This document shows positions 1-10,999 of a stretch of DNA of 64,000 nt, piece by piece. The notes under the pieces were generated by a model. It did no database searches, was not told the DNA's origin, and saw nothing but the letters and a program-made list of their open reading frames with translations. Within the stretch, counting starts at the first letter, position 1, and each line of letters begins with the position of its first letter. The stretch spans positions 496,001-560,000 of the forward strand of contig JAVGVS010000046.1 of NCBI GenBank assembly GCA_032718565.1, written 5' to 3'. Origin of the DNA: Distichodus sexfasciatus. Lineage: Eukaryota > Chordata > Actinopteri > Characiformes > Distichodontidae. The position numbers and the translations under genes are program-made.

Positions 1-530
1 TAAAGTTGTACAATATATATTTTGAGACACAACTGATAATTGTTTGGCACAGAGAAAATAATTGCTTGTCTCTTTTTTAACAGTAAATTTTAATGGTGAG
101 CCTTATATAATTGTTAAAATAAATTATTATATGATTTAATCTATCAATTTATTTGTGTGTGCGTAGATTTTGACTTGTGTTGTTGTTTTAGCTTGAGGTT
201 TGTATTGACAGGCTCTTTGAGCATTGCTAGTATGGCTACACCCCAGTTTCACACTGTGGTGACAGCCACACCAGACCCACAGCAGCTTGAATGTGAGATT
301 AATTGCTTTATTGTCATCTGTACAAAGTACAGTATACACCATTCAATTAAATTCTAACTCGAATGCTTTTCCACAGTTACTAGTGTGCTACCAGTTAATA
401 TTAGAATGGTGCAGCATTACAGCACATTGAATGAAAGAAAGAATGAACAAACTGAATGAATGAATGAATGAATGAATGAATTTGACTGCTTTTCCAATTC
501 ATGTCGCAACATGTATACCCATACACATAT
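1..530. other. No gene seen; short TGAA microsatellite
   Basis: AT-rich sequence without a supportable exon. A perfect (TGAA)n tract lies at about 452-483; this motif also forms the tail of the SINE family found elsewhere in the window, so it may be a relic SINE tail. The short open frames here match nothing I recognise. Confidence 0.6.
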
Positions 531-1254
531 AGGAATCTGACAATAATTGCTTTTTTTAAAGTCATTGAAATTGGACCGATGCTCAAATTTGCCCAATATT
601 TTCAACCGATATTTATTGTATGTCAGAAAGGTAGCGTTAAGCATATGTCCAAAGTTTGAGGCGGGATTTTATACGGCTCACGCCTTCTGTCTTAAAGTGT
701 ATGCTGTTATTTTGTGCCAAAATTCTGAGCATGGAGTGGAACGTTTGTGAGCAAAATCTCTTGTCATTTTGCACTTAACTCTGCCTGCACGCAGGAAACA
801 TTTTAACTAGCTAAATTGCGTGTTTGCTTCACTCAGCGAATGTGACCCCGCACATGGGCTGTGTCCTGAGCAGCGTACTACTGCACTTACAGCCAGAGTT
901 GTAGCCTTGCGGATCTCTACGTACTAGGTAGTGCACATAGAGTGTCACACGCGCCCTGTTTGACTTGGTACGCCACATAAGGCGGGAAGTGACTTTTCCT
1001 TAAAATGTTGTGCACTACGCTCCAAATTCTTCGTCCTCGCTCCACTCTGCTTTCACGACCGCTTGACTTGGCATTGTATTAGAAATATCAGAGCTATGGC
1101 GTTATTTTGTGCCAAAATTCTGAACTTCTTCTGAAATATTTTATCTTTACGCACTCAACTCTGCCTGCGCTCATTTATCAGCATTGGCAGGTATAATAAG
1201 CATTAAAAACATCGGATATTGGCATTGGCCAATAATTCCCAAATCGTGCATCTC
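531..1254. mobile_element. hAT-like non-autonomous element, family B, left end missing
   Basis: Shares long blocks with the copy at 33985-34658, including the segment with GGACCGATGCTCA and the right end CCAATAATTCCC followed by a GTGCATCTCTAA-type terminus. The left terminal repeat is missing. No transposase is recognisable. The hAT assignment rests on the terminal sequence style (TTAGAGATGCACGAT on the reverse strand) and is an inference. Confidence 0.55.
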
Positions 1255-1257
1255 TAA

Positions 1258-1584
1258 GGCCTCGTTCACACGGATGTCTGAACCAGGCGTTTTTCTGGCG
1301 TTCGTGGCGCCAGGTGAGCGCCGACTGAACGCCGACCGTTTTTCTGCTCATCGGAGCAAATCAAAGCGTCCACACGGGCGTTCAGCACCAGCGCTCAGAC
1401 GGCTGCGCGTTCGGGTGTCGTCAAATAAATGCTGCATGCAACGTTTTTGACGCTACGAAAACGACGCTATTGCGAACGCCAGAGAAATGCCAGTGAAACG
1501 CTAATCGAACGCAGCTACAAACACAGCAAAAACGCGTATGGCGTTCAGAGGGCGTTTGTTTCGAACGTCTGCGTGGACAAGGCC
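1258..1584. mobile_element. PIF/Harbinger-type MITE, copy 1
   Basis: A 327-bp element beginning GGCCTCGTTCACACGGA and ending in its imperfect inverse TGGACAAGGCC, flanked by a 3-bp direct repeat TAA (1255-1257 and 1585-1587). A second copy with the same ends and TTA flanks is at 51235-51548. A 3-bp TWA target duplication is typical of PIF/Harbinger elements. It inserted at the very end of the family B hAT-like element. Confidence 0.75.
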
Positions 1585-1810
1585 TAATATGTACTGTACA
1601 TACCGAAAAGGTGTAGGATCTTTTGCTTTATTTTAATAGGCATGCGTTCACATCTAGGGGTAGTAAACACATAGACAAGAGCATAACAAAAAAGGTAACA
1701 AAGTAAACATTTCAAATACATCATACACAGCAGTCTCAACTGTTTTATATATTTTACCACCACAGATTTCACATTTACAAAGAGAATCACACATTCGTAA
1801 TTCCTTTTCA

Positions 1811-2330
1811 GATTCAAGATTTTTATTCAAGATTCTTTATTTGTCACATGCATAATTATACAAGGGCGGCACGGTGGCACAGTGGTTAGGGCTGCCGCCT
1901 CACAGCGAGAAGGTCCTGGGTTCGAACCTCTGGGACGGCCGTAGAGGCTTTCTGTGTGGAGTTTGCGTGGGTTTTCTCCGGGTGCTCCGGTTTCCTCCCA
2001 CAGTCCAAAGGCATGTAATGAAGGTTGATTGGTGACTCTAAATTGGCCCTGTAATGTGTGAATGTGAGTGTGTGTGCCCTGCGGTGTCTTGGCGCCTGCC
2101 CAGGCTTGGTCCCCACCTTGCGCCTGTAAGTTCCCGGGATGGGCTCCGTTCCCCCCGCGACCCCAGTTCGGAAAATGGATGGATGGATGGATAATTATAA
2201 GTACAAGATGCAGTGAAATGTATCCTGAACTGCTCTTTCTTGACTGTACAACCTTGGAAAAAAGTTAAAAGAACAACAAGGAATACAAGTTAAAAAGATA
2301 AAATATTGAAATGTAAAAATTTGATTGAGA
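1811..2330 (-). mobile_element. LINE 3' tail, split by a SINE
   Basis: On the reverse strand this reads as a LINE 3' end closing with AATAAAGAATCTTGAAT. It is interrupted by the SINE at 1864-2190. The continuous version of the same tail is at 28650-28745, and a plus-strand copy is at 47680-47790. No open reading frame remains. Confidence 0.6.
1864..2190 (+). mobile_element. DANA/V-SINE-like tRNA-derived SINE, full length
   Basis: Begins GGGCGGCACGGTGGCACAG with an RNA polymerase III A box (TGGCACAGTGG) and B box (GGTTCGAACC), followed by the fish SINE body (GGAGTTTGCGTGGG, CTCCGGTTTCCTCCC) and an ATGG tail. The 9-bp sequence ATAATTATA flanks it on both sides (1852-1860, 2191-2199), so it is an intact retroposition into the LINE tail. 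Confidence 0.85.
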
Positions 2331-2593
2331 TGTATATCCAGTATAGTTAAATGTTTGATCATACCATGGTTTTACCACTTTTGCAGATATACATCTGTGT
2401 TTTATAATTGACTTTACTTGAACTTTTTATAAACACTGGTTCCCCAATAATGGCTCTCTGTACGCTCGAACAACTCATATAATAAATATGAAGTACAAAC
2501 ACCAACTTACTGTCTGAGAGCTCTAGCAACATACGTATAACAAGCGTTCAATATGAGAGAGTAAAGAGAGAAGTGATAGAGCAAAGTAGCAAT

Positions 2594-3592
2594 TAGGGAT
2601 GCACTGAAAAGATTTTTTTGGGCTGAAACCGAAAACCGAAAATGAGGAAACACTTGGCCGAAAGCCGAAACCGAAACACCGAAAGAAATTATTATACCAA
2701 TTTTTTGTAATATTGCCGTTATGGCTGGGACTGTGTGTACTTACCTCACCAGAGTCAAGCATTGCATCAAGTGTGCGTCCGTGCGATCTTTTACAATTCT
2801 CCCGTGATCATGTGATCTCGCAAACCAGCGGCGCGCCGGATCAGATACGGACCACAAACGCGTCCAGTGCGAATTGGCGGACAGCCGCGGACGGAATGGA
2901 AATGCAGCGCAGTCACACCGCAGCGGACACGCATCCAGTGTCCGCTAAAAACAGTACACTACAACTGCGCACTACAAACATTAGCCTATTAGTAGGTTTC
3001 CTAGTTCATTTTGTCCTTGTTGTTGCTCAACTTTGTGTTTGTGTTTAGCATTGTGTTGCATTGCTGTGTTTAATCTTGTGTTTGTCATACTTTGTTGTGT
3101 TGTAACCTACAGACAACAGTTAATGCTTTTAAAGTCCATTTTTGAATGACATGGCTGCAAGATTTTTGAGGGTTTTTTTTTTTTCTGTTTACAACTTTGT
3201 GTTTCTCCACCTCCAAAATCAACTTTTTGTTGTCCATAATGTTGTGAAGGGATCGTCTGGAGTTGGCGCATGCACTCTGTGTTACGTTCTTGATCCGTAT
3301 CCGTCAAAAAGAAACTTGATGAGCATCTCGACGGACTGCCGGACATGTGACGGAACAGAGACATAGTGGAGATGCAACGCAGCGGATCTGGTGTAAACTG
3401 ATGCATTGACTTTATCGGCGGCAATTAGCTGCGGCTGCCATGTTGGAGATGCACTGCAGCGGACACGCATCCAGTGTAAAACAGGGGTAATCCAATCTGG
3501 CGTGTGCAGGTTGCGGTTGTTGCTTGCGTCATCACTGTTTCGGTTGCGTTAAAAAATTTTTTTACGGTGGCCGAATATTCAGTGCATCCCTA
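2594..3592. mobile_element. hAT-type non-autonomous element, family A, copy 1
   Basis: Terminal inverted repeats TAGGGATGCACTGAA and TTCAGTGCATCCCTA bound a 999-bp element. The flanking octamers GTAGCAAT and GTAACAAT agree at 7 of 8 positions, as expected of an old 8-bp hAT target duplication. The left 150 bases are closely shared with the copy at 37171-38537. Open frames inside are short and resemble no transposase I can name. Confidence 0.75.
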
Positions 3593-4202
3593 GTAACAAT
3601 ATAATATGTCAGAGGGAGAAGAATAATGGGAATGCAATGCAGGAATGATGCAGCAACTTTACAGAACGAGAAATAAATAATACAGTGAGAATATAAAGTG
3701 AGAGTGTAGAGCTTATTATTAATATTACCCATTAGTGTGTTTTGACTGGATTTATAGCATTGGGGTAGGATGTTTTCCCAAATCATGTGTTTGTGTTTCT
3801 AACACAGAAGTAATGTATTTAAGTGATGTAGTAAGTGATATTTTTGTCAATACAGATTCTTCCGGAGTTGTGAGTCTAGCGGTCACTAAAAACCAGTGGA
3901 AGTAAAGAGCTTCAGTAGTAGCAGCCAACACATGCCTATTCGTGGCTTTCATTTCCTAATTTCAGATGCAGTTTCCCAGGAGCAATTTAGAGTCAAAGGT
4001 CATCCTCAAGTAGTGGTTTGAGGATCCTGTGAGATTCAAACCTGATGGTCACTAACACAGGGTTGCAGTCACTCAAACCACTGGACCATTTTCAAACCAT
4101 ACTTTACCATTACTAGTTGGAAATTGTTTAGTACTTAAATTAGGAGGCAGAAGCAGAATTTGATGACACACCTCCTGACCAGTCGTGTACTGTATATGAG
4201 AG
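3593..4202. repeat. Unassigned sequence with an old SINE-like segment
   Basis: No gene seen. Positions about 3960-4085, read on the reverse strand, have the layout of a decayed tRNA-derived SINE: a tRNA-like head, then a GAGCAATTTAGAG-type body related to the repeat at 6208-6344. The assignment is weak. Confidence 0.35.
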
Positions 4203-4340
4203 GTTACAATCAAGTCAAGTACAGCATTATTGTCATTTCAGCCATAGATATTAAAACACACAGTAGAAATGAAATAGCATCCTCCTGGAACATGCAATAC
4301 AAATAGGACAACAGCATATCTAGCCAAAAACAACAATGGT
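4203..4340 (-). mobile_element. LINE 3' tail fragment
   Basis: On the reverse strand the segment ends in AATGACAATAATGCTGTACTT-like sequence, the style of LINE 3' termini seen at 5340-5396 and 44013. It is short and uninterrupted by coding sequence. Confidence 0.4.
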
Positions 4341-4361
4341 CATACATTGGGGAATGCAAAG

Positions 4362-5616
4362 TAGAGGTCGACCAATATTGTTTTTTCAGAACGATATGTT
4401 AAAAAAAAGAAAATTGCTGTCAAAATTTTGAATGTTACAAACACCAAGCTCAGCTGAAACTCCTCTCTTCACGCTGCGCTCGTGCGTTGTGAGTGACACC
4501 AAGGCTTTAGCATTAATTGACTACTACTCGTAGGGGCACCATAGAAAGCGTCCTGACCAGCTGCATCTCCGTCTGGTTCGGAAACAGCACTGTTGCCGAT
4601 AACAGGCGGCTTCAAAGGATTGTCAGAGCAGCTGGCACCATCATTGGTATGTCTCTCCTGCCGCTGCAGGGCATTTTCTACAAACGCTGCATCAGGAGGG
4701 CCTCCTGCATCGTGCTCGACCCCTCACATCCTTCACACGGACTCTTAACACTCCTCTCAACCGGCAGATGCAATCGCAGTATCAGAACTCGATCCACCAG
4801 AATGCGTAACAGCTTTTTCCCACAAGCCATCAGACTCCTGAACACATTTCCTGCCCTCACACTTCCTCCCACACACAGACCCGGACTGTGAACTAACTGA
4901 CTCTGTTGCACCACTGCACTTTACACATCACCATCACGGTGATGCACTTTATTTTTGCTGGTATACAGATTATTTCCTCCTGAAATGACTGTTGACACAA
5001 CACTGCAATAGATTTTTTTGCACTGCTACCACTATTTGCACAAATATTGAACATTGAATGTATAAATAGACTGCATATTCCAACCCCCTGCACATCCAGT
5101 GTAAAAGTCAATTTCCACATTGTAGGTAATACTGCATCCAAACTGTCTCTCTATCTACCTCTATTTCTAATTCTAGTTCTAGTTTAAAGTTACATTTAAT
5201 ATTCCATGTCTAGTGTAAAATGTATGTTTTGTACTTTATTTATTTATTATTCCATGTGCCTTAATTGTTCATTGTTCTTTGTTCCCTTTTTCCTACTGCA
5301 CTGTTAAAACTGGAGCCACGTCGTCTCGTCTCTCTGTATATCTGTACAGTATATAGCAGAGATGACAATAAAGTTTACTTTGTCTTTGACTTTGACATAT
5401 AGCCAATCAGAGACTGTTGTGGTTGAGACATTAAATGAAGCAGCGAGTCGAGAGCAAACGGCACAGAGAGAAGAGACGGCAGCAGAGCCACAGTAGCGCA
5501 CCTTTTAATTACTTAATATCGGTGATGATCAAAATTAAATACTGATTCCAATAATCGGCAAAATGCCTAATATTAGCCCCCGATAATCGGCCTGGCCGAT
5601 AATCTGTCAACCCTTA
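4362..5616. mobile_element. hAT-type element, family C, carrying a nested LINE
   Basis: Left end TAGAGGTCGACCAATATTG and right end GATAATCTGTCAACCCTTA are inverted repeats. The flanks ATGCAAAG and GTGCTAAG agree at 6 of 8. The copy at 9079-9538 in the opposite orientation has the same outer sequence without the central LINE, and a 3' part of a third copy lies at 39268-39430. Confidence 0.7.
4530..5396 (+). mobile_element. L2/CR1-like LINE 3' end with reverse-transcriptase C-terminus
   Basis: An open frame to 4891 encodes the C-terminal end typical of fish non-LTR reverse transcriptases: ESVLTSCISVWFGN, RIVRAAGTIIG, a HPSHGLLTLL segment and NSFFPQAIRLLN. A roughly 500-bp 3' untranslated part follows, ending AATAAAGTTTAC. 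The rest of the element is missing, as is usual for 5'-truncated LINE insertions. The same 3' region occurs reversed at 21163-21680. Confidence 0.8.
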
Positions 5617-6207
5617 GTGCTAAGTATGCTAGGCCTGGGCAATATTCATTTTCAATTTATTGCCCAGCTCTAAAGAATGCTATATTTACTTATTTACATA
5701 TGTACTGAATATATACTATATTGACACTTAACTAAGGGTGTAAATCACAAGTTTCATTATGATACAATGTTAAATTTAATTGTTCAACAGATATTATTCC
5801 GATTCAGTTCAGTTCAGGATCTAGCAATCAATACGAGACAGTATCATGCTAATTAAACACAAACACTTGCATTCATATCAAAACACAAAAAGCAGCTGAA
5901 ATATCACATCATTTTTCTTCCTGAGCTCATCCAGACATTTACATGAAAGACAATCTTCTCTTTTCATAAAAATAGACATTGTGTTCAATATAAAGTAATG
6001 CTACAGTATGTATATATGATGTCTGATCCTGGTTTTCAATTTGGATCGGCACTAAAGGCTTGTTGATAAATGAATCAATCTAGATCAGTGTATTGTTACA
6101 TTGTTACACCCCTGATACTTGCACTGTACAAATATTCTGTACCTAGAGACGCAGTGCACTTACAAAAAACTTAAACTAAGCTATCAAACATTTAACATTA
6201 TTGACAT
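5617..6207. other. No gene seen; small hairpin relic
   Basis: AT-rich sequence. A 43-bp hairpin at about 5634-5676 (GCCTGGGCAAT paired with ATTGCCCAGCTC) has the terminal sequence of the family D hAT-like elements and may be a remnant of one. Nothing else is supported. Confidence 0.5.
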
Positions 6208-6344
6208 TTAGCAAGCACTCTTGTCCAGAGTGATTCCATAACCCAAATTACATTTCCTAATTGTCTCCCTGGAGCAACTTAGGGTTAAGGGTCTTGCTCA
6301 GGGACCTAATCATGGTAGTGGCAAAGGGAAGACTTGAACCCATG
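6208..6344 (-). repeat. Fish SINE/LINE-tail repeat with the 'trapped' core
   Basis: Contains the widely dispersed fish repeat core around GCAAGCACTCTTGTCCAGAG, then GGGTTAAGGGTCTTGCTCAGG and a GACTTGAACCC box. The sharper version of its core is at 55190-55275. The copy is diverged and has no coding content. Strand is a guess. Confidence 0.5.
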
Positions 6345-7434
6345 AAGGTTGTCTGTGTAAATATGAATAAATCCTCTTTTATTCTGACCCAGTAACATGT
6401 ATGCTGATTCCACAGCAATCTTACAAGTGTTACTGTCATAGCCGCATCCCCCTCGCCGGCCGTGCCACGCCCACGATCACCGAAGTTCTGACCTGGAGGT
6501 ATTTGTTCTGTCCTCTGGGTTCACTTTCGGTGTCCTGCCTTGTGTGTCTGTCACTCCTTATGTTTCTCCGTTGAGCCTTAGCTTCCAACTTCCGGGTTCT
6601 CGCTGTCTTCACTGCGTGCCCTCGCGAGTAGCTCACTCCCTGTTTAGAGCGCACCCTACTTCTGCGTTTGTTGTCTGTACTGCATGTTCCCTTCCTAGTA
6701 GAGTAGGATCTGTTTAGAGCACCCCCGCGTTCATCTTTTCTTTCAGCTGCCGCTCGTTACTTGCGGTTTGGAAATTGGGACACACACTCATTAGTTCTTT
6801 GTTCTTTTTTGTATTTAAACCAGTCGGCCCGGGTCTTCCCCGGTTCTTTAACCCTCATGATTTCGCGCATTGGACTTTATGTTTCTCGTCCCTGTGGATT
6901 ACGGTCGGTTTCCCCCGCGTTTGGATTACTCATTTTTTTGCTCATTTGGATTCATGTTCGTTCACACTCTTCTCCTGTGTTTCTCCCCAGGCTCGTGACT
7001 CCCAGTAAACCCCGCTCCGATCAGGCTGTAGCAAGGCCCGATAGTCTGGATCGTTTTAGTTTCGCCTTGTGGGTCTTAGAGCGTCAGGATATCGCTCTTT
7101 CTGTTTCCCCACGGAGGATTTCCCCATTTATCGTTGCCTAATACTGGAAGCACGGGTCCCGTCATTTCGTTGTTACTTTGTACCTGTTTTTATCTGCCTG
7201 ATTTTTGCCCTGGTTTTTTCCCTGCCTTTGTTTACCCTGCACTGCCTCCTCCAATAAACTCTTTGTGTTATCCTGTACCAGTGCGTCCTCAATTATCGTC
7301 CGCGCCGTGACAGTTACTTTTATAATGATACCAAAAGCATAAAAATAGACATTGTGATTGCTGAGATATACACGTTATTTTGGGTATCTTTTTTTAGAGC
7401 AAAAATCTGTAAAACAGTCCCAGGGCTTAACAGG
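6345..7434. mobile_element. piggyBac-like TTAA element, copy 1, split by an LTR element
   Basis: Outer sequence 6386-6433 plus 7313-7434 matches 20857-21027 almost base for base across the LTR insertion and ends in CAGG followed by TTAA (7435-7438). The left part of this copy is lost. Homology to the better copy at 20497-21027 supports the assignment. Confidence 0.65.
6434..7312 (+). mobile_element. Solo-LTR-like element, 879 bp
   Basis: Starts TGTCATAGCC and ends GCCGTGACA, with a perfect 5-bp target duplication GTTAC at 6429-6433 and 7313-7317. A polyadenylation signal AATAAA lies about 60 bases from the right end. The unoccupied target is preserved at 20870-20920. A second member, reversed, is at 30864-31873. 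TG...CA ends and a 5-bp duplication fit an LTR retrotransposon's solo LTR. Open frames across it are not recognisable proteins. Confidence 0.8.
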
Positions 7435-7438
7435 TTAA

Positions 7439-8097
7439 GCACTAATCAATGGTGCCAACAACCAATTAAAACTGATTTAGCATGTTAAGTTTGATTAGCA
7501 TTAGCTAAGCCTAATTTACTGTAGTAGATTACCAGTTGATTGTACAGGATTAACAGCACAGAGACAGAGGATCTTTGATCATTTGGCTGCTAAGTTCTCA
7601 TTCCCCTAAGGTTTTGCTACAACATGCGTATGCTTACACTTCTGAACTGAAGCGAGCGATTGTGTAGTGAACGTACAGGACTGTGGGAAGTCGGCCTTGT
7701 GGTCACATAGCTGGGCCGTCGCTTTCGAAATGACCGTGACAGGAAACTGCGTGTGGTTGTTGATGATGCATAGTAATGACAGCATGTCTACTTATTTACT
7801 CATAAGCTTTTATTTTTGAACTTTCCGTATTTCTTCACTCTTGGAAATTTAGATTTAGTTAAAGCTGTTCATTGGATGGCTAAACCACAACCCTGAGTCT
7901 TTGTATTGACCATCATATGAGAAAACGGTCTAAACATATGGTATATTTTTAGCAACGTTGTATATCATGAAAATATGATACATTTTAATATTTTGAGCTC
8001 ATATTTTAAAGCAGGGGCGTAACTAAAGCTTTTTAATAACTGTATTTGTGTATCCGGATTATTCCAAACTTTTACCTTCATTATGATTATAGAAGGA
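7439..8097. other. No gene seen
   Basis: Unique-looking AT-rich sequence between the TTAA element and a SINE. I find no exon with recognisable protein and no repeat family shared with the rest of the window. Confidence 0.5.
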
Positions 8098-8373
8098 TTC
8101 ATTCATTCATTCTTTCATCCATTCATTCATTGTCCAAACCGCCTAATCCAAACCGGGCTCACAGAGGGACCGGAGCCTATCCCGGGAACTCACGGGGGCA
8201 CGGCGGGGACTTACCCTGGGTAGGTGCCAACACACCGCAGGCCACACACACTCACACAATCACACTCTCTCTCACACCTTGCGGGCAAATTTAGAGTCGC
8301 CAGTTAACCTTCAGTGCATGCTTTTGGACCGTGGAAGCAAACCGGAGCAGCCGGTAGAAACATCTGCGAACAC
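8098..8373 (-). mobile_element. DANA/V-SINE-like SINE, head truncated
   Basis: Reverse-strand copy: the TGAA tail appears as ATTCATTCATTC at its left, followed by the inverse of the family body (ACCGGAGC, TATCCCGGGAACTC, CACACACACTCACAC). The tRNA-like head with the A and B boxes is lost on the right. Confidence 0.75.
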
Positions 8374-9078
8374 GGGGAGAGTGATTGAAGGATTATTTAC
8401 TTTTATTTATTGTTTACAACTTGATCATTTAGATTAGATTTTTTATTTGTAATTTGTCAGTGGGATGGAGCAGAGACACATGACTGACCATTGCATTAAG
8501 ATGGTTATAGGTTCTACTTTTATTAAATTAACATTTTTGATTAATTGCCTGGACCTGCTTTAATTCAGACGAGTTTACTCAATTACTTCTGTCATAAGTT
8601 TTGTTAACAACATTGAGGCAGCTGTGGCAGCTGGCCAGGAATGAAGGTCAGACACAATGAATGGTTTTCTAAAAATGACAACCATTTGAAGCGTTTAGAG
8701 AGAGATATGACCTTTACAAATGTGGATGTTCAACCTACAAAGACAGTCGTTGATGCACAAAAAATGTTGAAGTGAGATGTGAGCTGTGAGATGTTCTAAA
8801 GAACGGAACTTTTGATCTTGCAATGATTGTAGTGACACCAGGCCTCTCTGATCATGAAGACATGGGCTACGAATACTGTTTTAACAAAAACAAAAAGCAG
8901 AGAGTGAACATTCAAAGGACTTGTTAAATGGTTAAATCAGAATTAAAATTTAATCAGCAGTTCCTCATCCAGCCCTAACAGCAGCATTTGGAATCCACTT
9001 AATCAGTTTTGTATTGTGAAGACTGAATTTTGACCGTTTTTGTGATCTGATCTGATTCTCTCTATTAGAGTAGCCTAG
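8374..9078. other. No gene seen
   Basis: Sequence without open frames above background, tandem repeats or matches to families elsewhere in the window. Confidence 0.5.
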
Positions 9079-9538
9079 AGCTTGAGTGATCAATATTGTT
9101 GTATCAATATCAACAGCCGATTATTGGTGGCTGATATTAGGCACTTTGCCGATTATCGGTATCAGTGTTTAATTTAGACTATCACCGATATTAAGTAATT
9201 ACAAGGTGATCTACTGTGGCTCTACTGCTGTCTCTTTTTTCTGTGCCGTTTCCTGCTTCATTTAATGTCCCTTAACAGTCTCTGATTGACTATATGTCAC
9301 ATGACTAGTAGCCAGTCAACGCTGAAGCCTTGGTGTCACTCGCATCACACTCAAACACAAGCGCAGCGTGAAGATGAGAGGAGAGTTTGAGTTGAGCTTG
9401 GTGTTTGTAAAATTCTAAATTTTGACAGAGATTTTCTTTTTTCCCATATCGGTTGCTAATATTGATTATCTGCCCCGTTAACTAGCACCAATCGGTATCA
9501 ATATCGGCCCTGAAAAACCAGTATCGGTTGACCTCTAC
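9079..9538. mobile_element. hAT-type element, family C, uninterrupted copy
   Basis: Reverse orientation relative to 4362-5616, with the terminal sequence CGGTTGACCTCTA at its right. It carries the sequence around the LINE insertion point (GACTATATGTCACATGACTAG) without the LINE, so it serves as an empty-site control. Confidence 0.7.
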
Positions 9539-9732
9539 TAACTACCCGTAAATCAGTATTGCTGCTCATAACAATTAATTAGAAAAGAGTCAGAGTGACA
9601 GGAGAAGGATCCTTTAGTCATGTTAGAAATGTTGTTTGTTATCGGGTAGCTTGGCCACCAGAGCGGACACTGCAACTGCACTATTCTTACCTTCCACTTA
9701 TCAACTTGATTGTGTATATATACAGTATATAT

Positions 9733-10096
9733 ATTCATTCATATATTCATTTATTCATTCATTATCTGAACTGTTTAATCCCAACTGGGGTCGCGGGGGA
9801 CTGGAGCCTATCCCGGGAGCTTACGGGCGCAAGGTGGGGAACAACCCTGGGCAGGCGCCAACACGCCGCAGGGTACACACACTCACACAGCCACACACAC
9901 ATTCACACCTTACGGGGCCAATTTAGAGTTGCCAATCAACCTGTATTGCATGCCTTTGGACTGTGGGAGGAAACCGGAGCACCCAGAGGAAACCCACGGG
10001 AACACTGGGAGAGCATGCAAACTCCACACAGAAAGGTGCTGCGGTTGTCCCCAGGGTTCGAACCCGGGACCTTCTCGCAGTGAGGCGGCAGCGCTA
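9733..10096 (-). mobile_element. DANA/V-SINE-like SINE, near full length
   Basis: Left tail of ATTCATTC units, then the inverse of the family body (GGTCGCGGGGGACTGG, ATCCCGGGAG), a B box inverse (GGTTCGAACCC) and the head ending AGGCGGCAGCGCTAA. It sits in a TATA-rich microsatellite, which probably supplied its target. Confidence 0.8.
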
Positions 10097-10120
10097 ATAT
10101 ACGTATATATATATATATTT

Positions 10121-10991
10121 TAGTGTTGCGTGGGTTGGCTCACCCGTTCCAAACCGACCCGTCAGGAGATCTAAACTGCCCCGCCCAACCCGCAAAAATA
10201 GGTGTGGATAATGACCCAAAACCTGACTCGACCCGAGAAAAAAAAAAAACCACCAGTGAGCATGTATTGCCATGGAACCTACCAATGAAGTGTCATTTGT
10301 GACACTGTAACCCATAGATGACATATTTGTGCTAGATTCGCATTGAAGATTATGACACAATTTTATGCAAGATTAACTGTGTACCAAACAACAAAGAAAC
10401 CGAAAGATTGATTTTTACGTCGTTATTTATTGAAGGGTTGCGGAAAATTGCATGAAAGACATCTCTCTCGCACAAACACACACAAGCGCGCATGTATGCA
10501 AAACACACTAGTTGTCAAAACTGTAACATGTGATGTAACATCAGATCTGAGAACTCTATCAGATTTGAATGAACTTAGTAGAACTTAGGTCTTCTTTTAA
10601 CTTAATTTTGTCTAAAATGAAGTAGAGCAGAGCATACTTGACCGTGATAGTTCACCAAACTAGTAGCTTATCCTACAAATTGAAAACTCCAAAACTGAAA
10701 AATATGCGCCGACTGCATTTATGACAGCTGTTTGGAAGCACTGTGGAGAAAGAGGATGGAATCCACTGTGCCGGGGTTTAGCCTATTTCAACACGCTTCC
10801 AGCACGCGACCTGCTGAACTGAACGCGCGCTCGCTCAATGCGCTGGTTGCAGGGACGCATGTTTTGATTGATAATGAACTGCGTTTTGTAACTTTTTGAC
10901 CCGCCCGCCCGCACCCACGATATTTTAAAAATGTCTGCCCTAAAACCGCCCGCACCTGCGGGTCACCCGTGGGTCACCCGCGGCATCACCA
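10121..10991. mobile_element. GC-box-rich hAT-like element
   Basis: Ends TAGTGTTGCGTGGGTTGG and CCCGCGGCATCACCA are imperfect inverted repeats, and both ends carry runs of GACCCGC/ACCCGCC-type units. It interrupts a (TA)n stretch. No transposase remains. hAT membership is inferred from end style only. Confidence 0.5.
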
Positions 10992-10999
10992 GTATATAT

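Noticed and set aside
6761..7141. A 126-codon frame in the first LTR-like element
   Set aside because: Low-complexity, no domain, and lies fully inside a non-coding LTR; the second family copy does not keep the frame.
9595..10083. A 162-codon frame
   Set aside because: Most of it is translated SINE, including the CACACA run and tRNA-like boxes.
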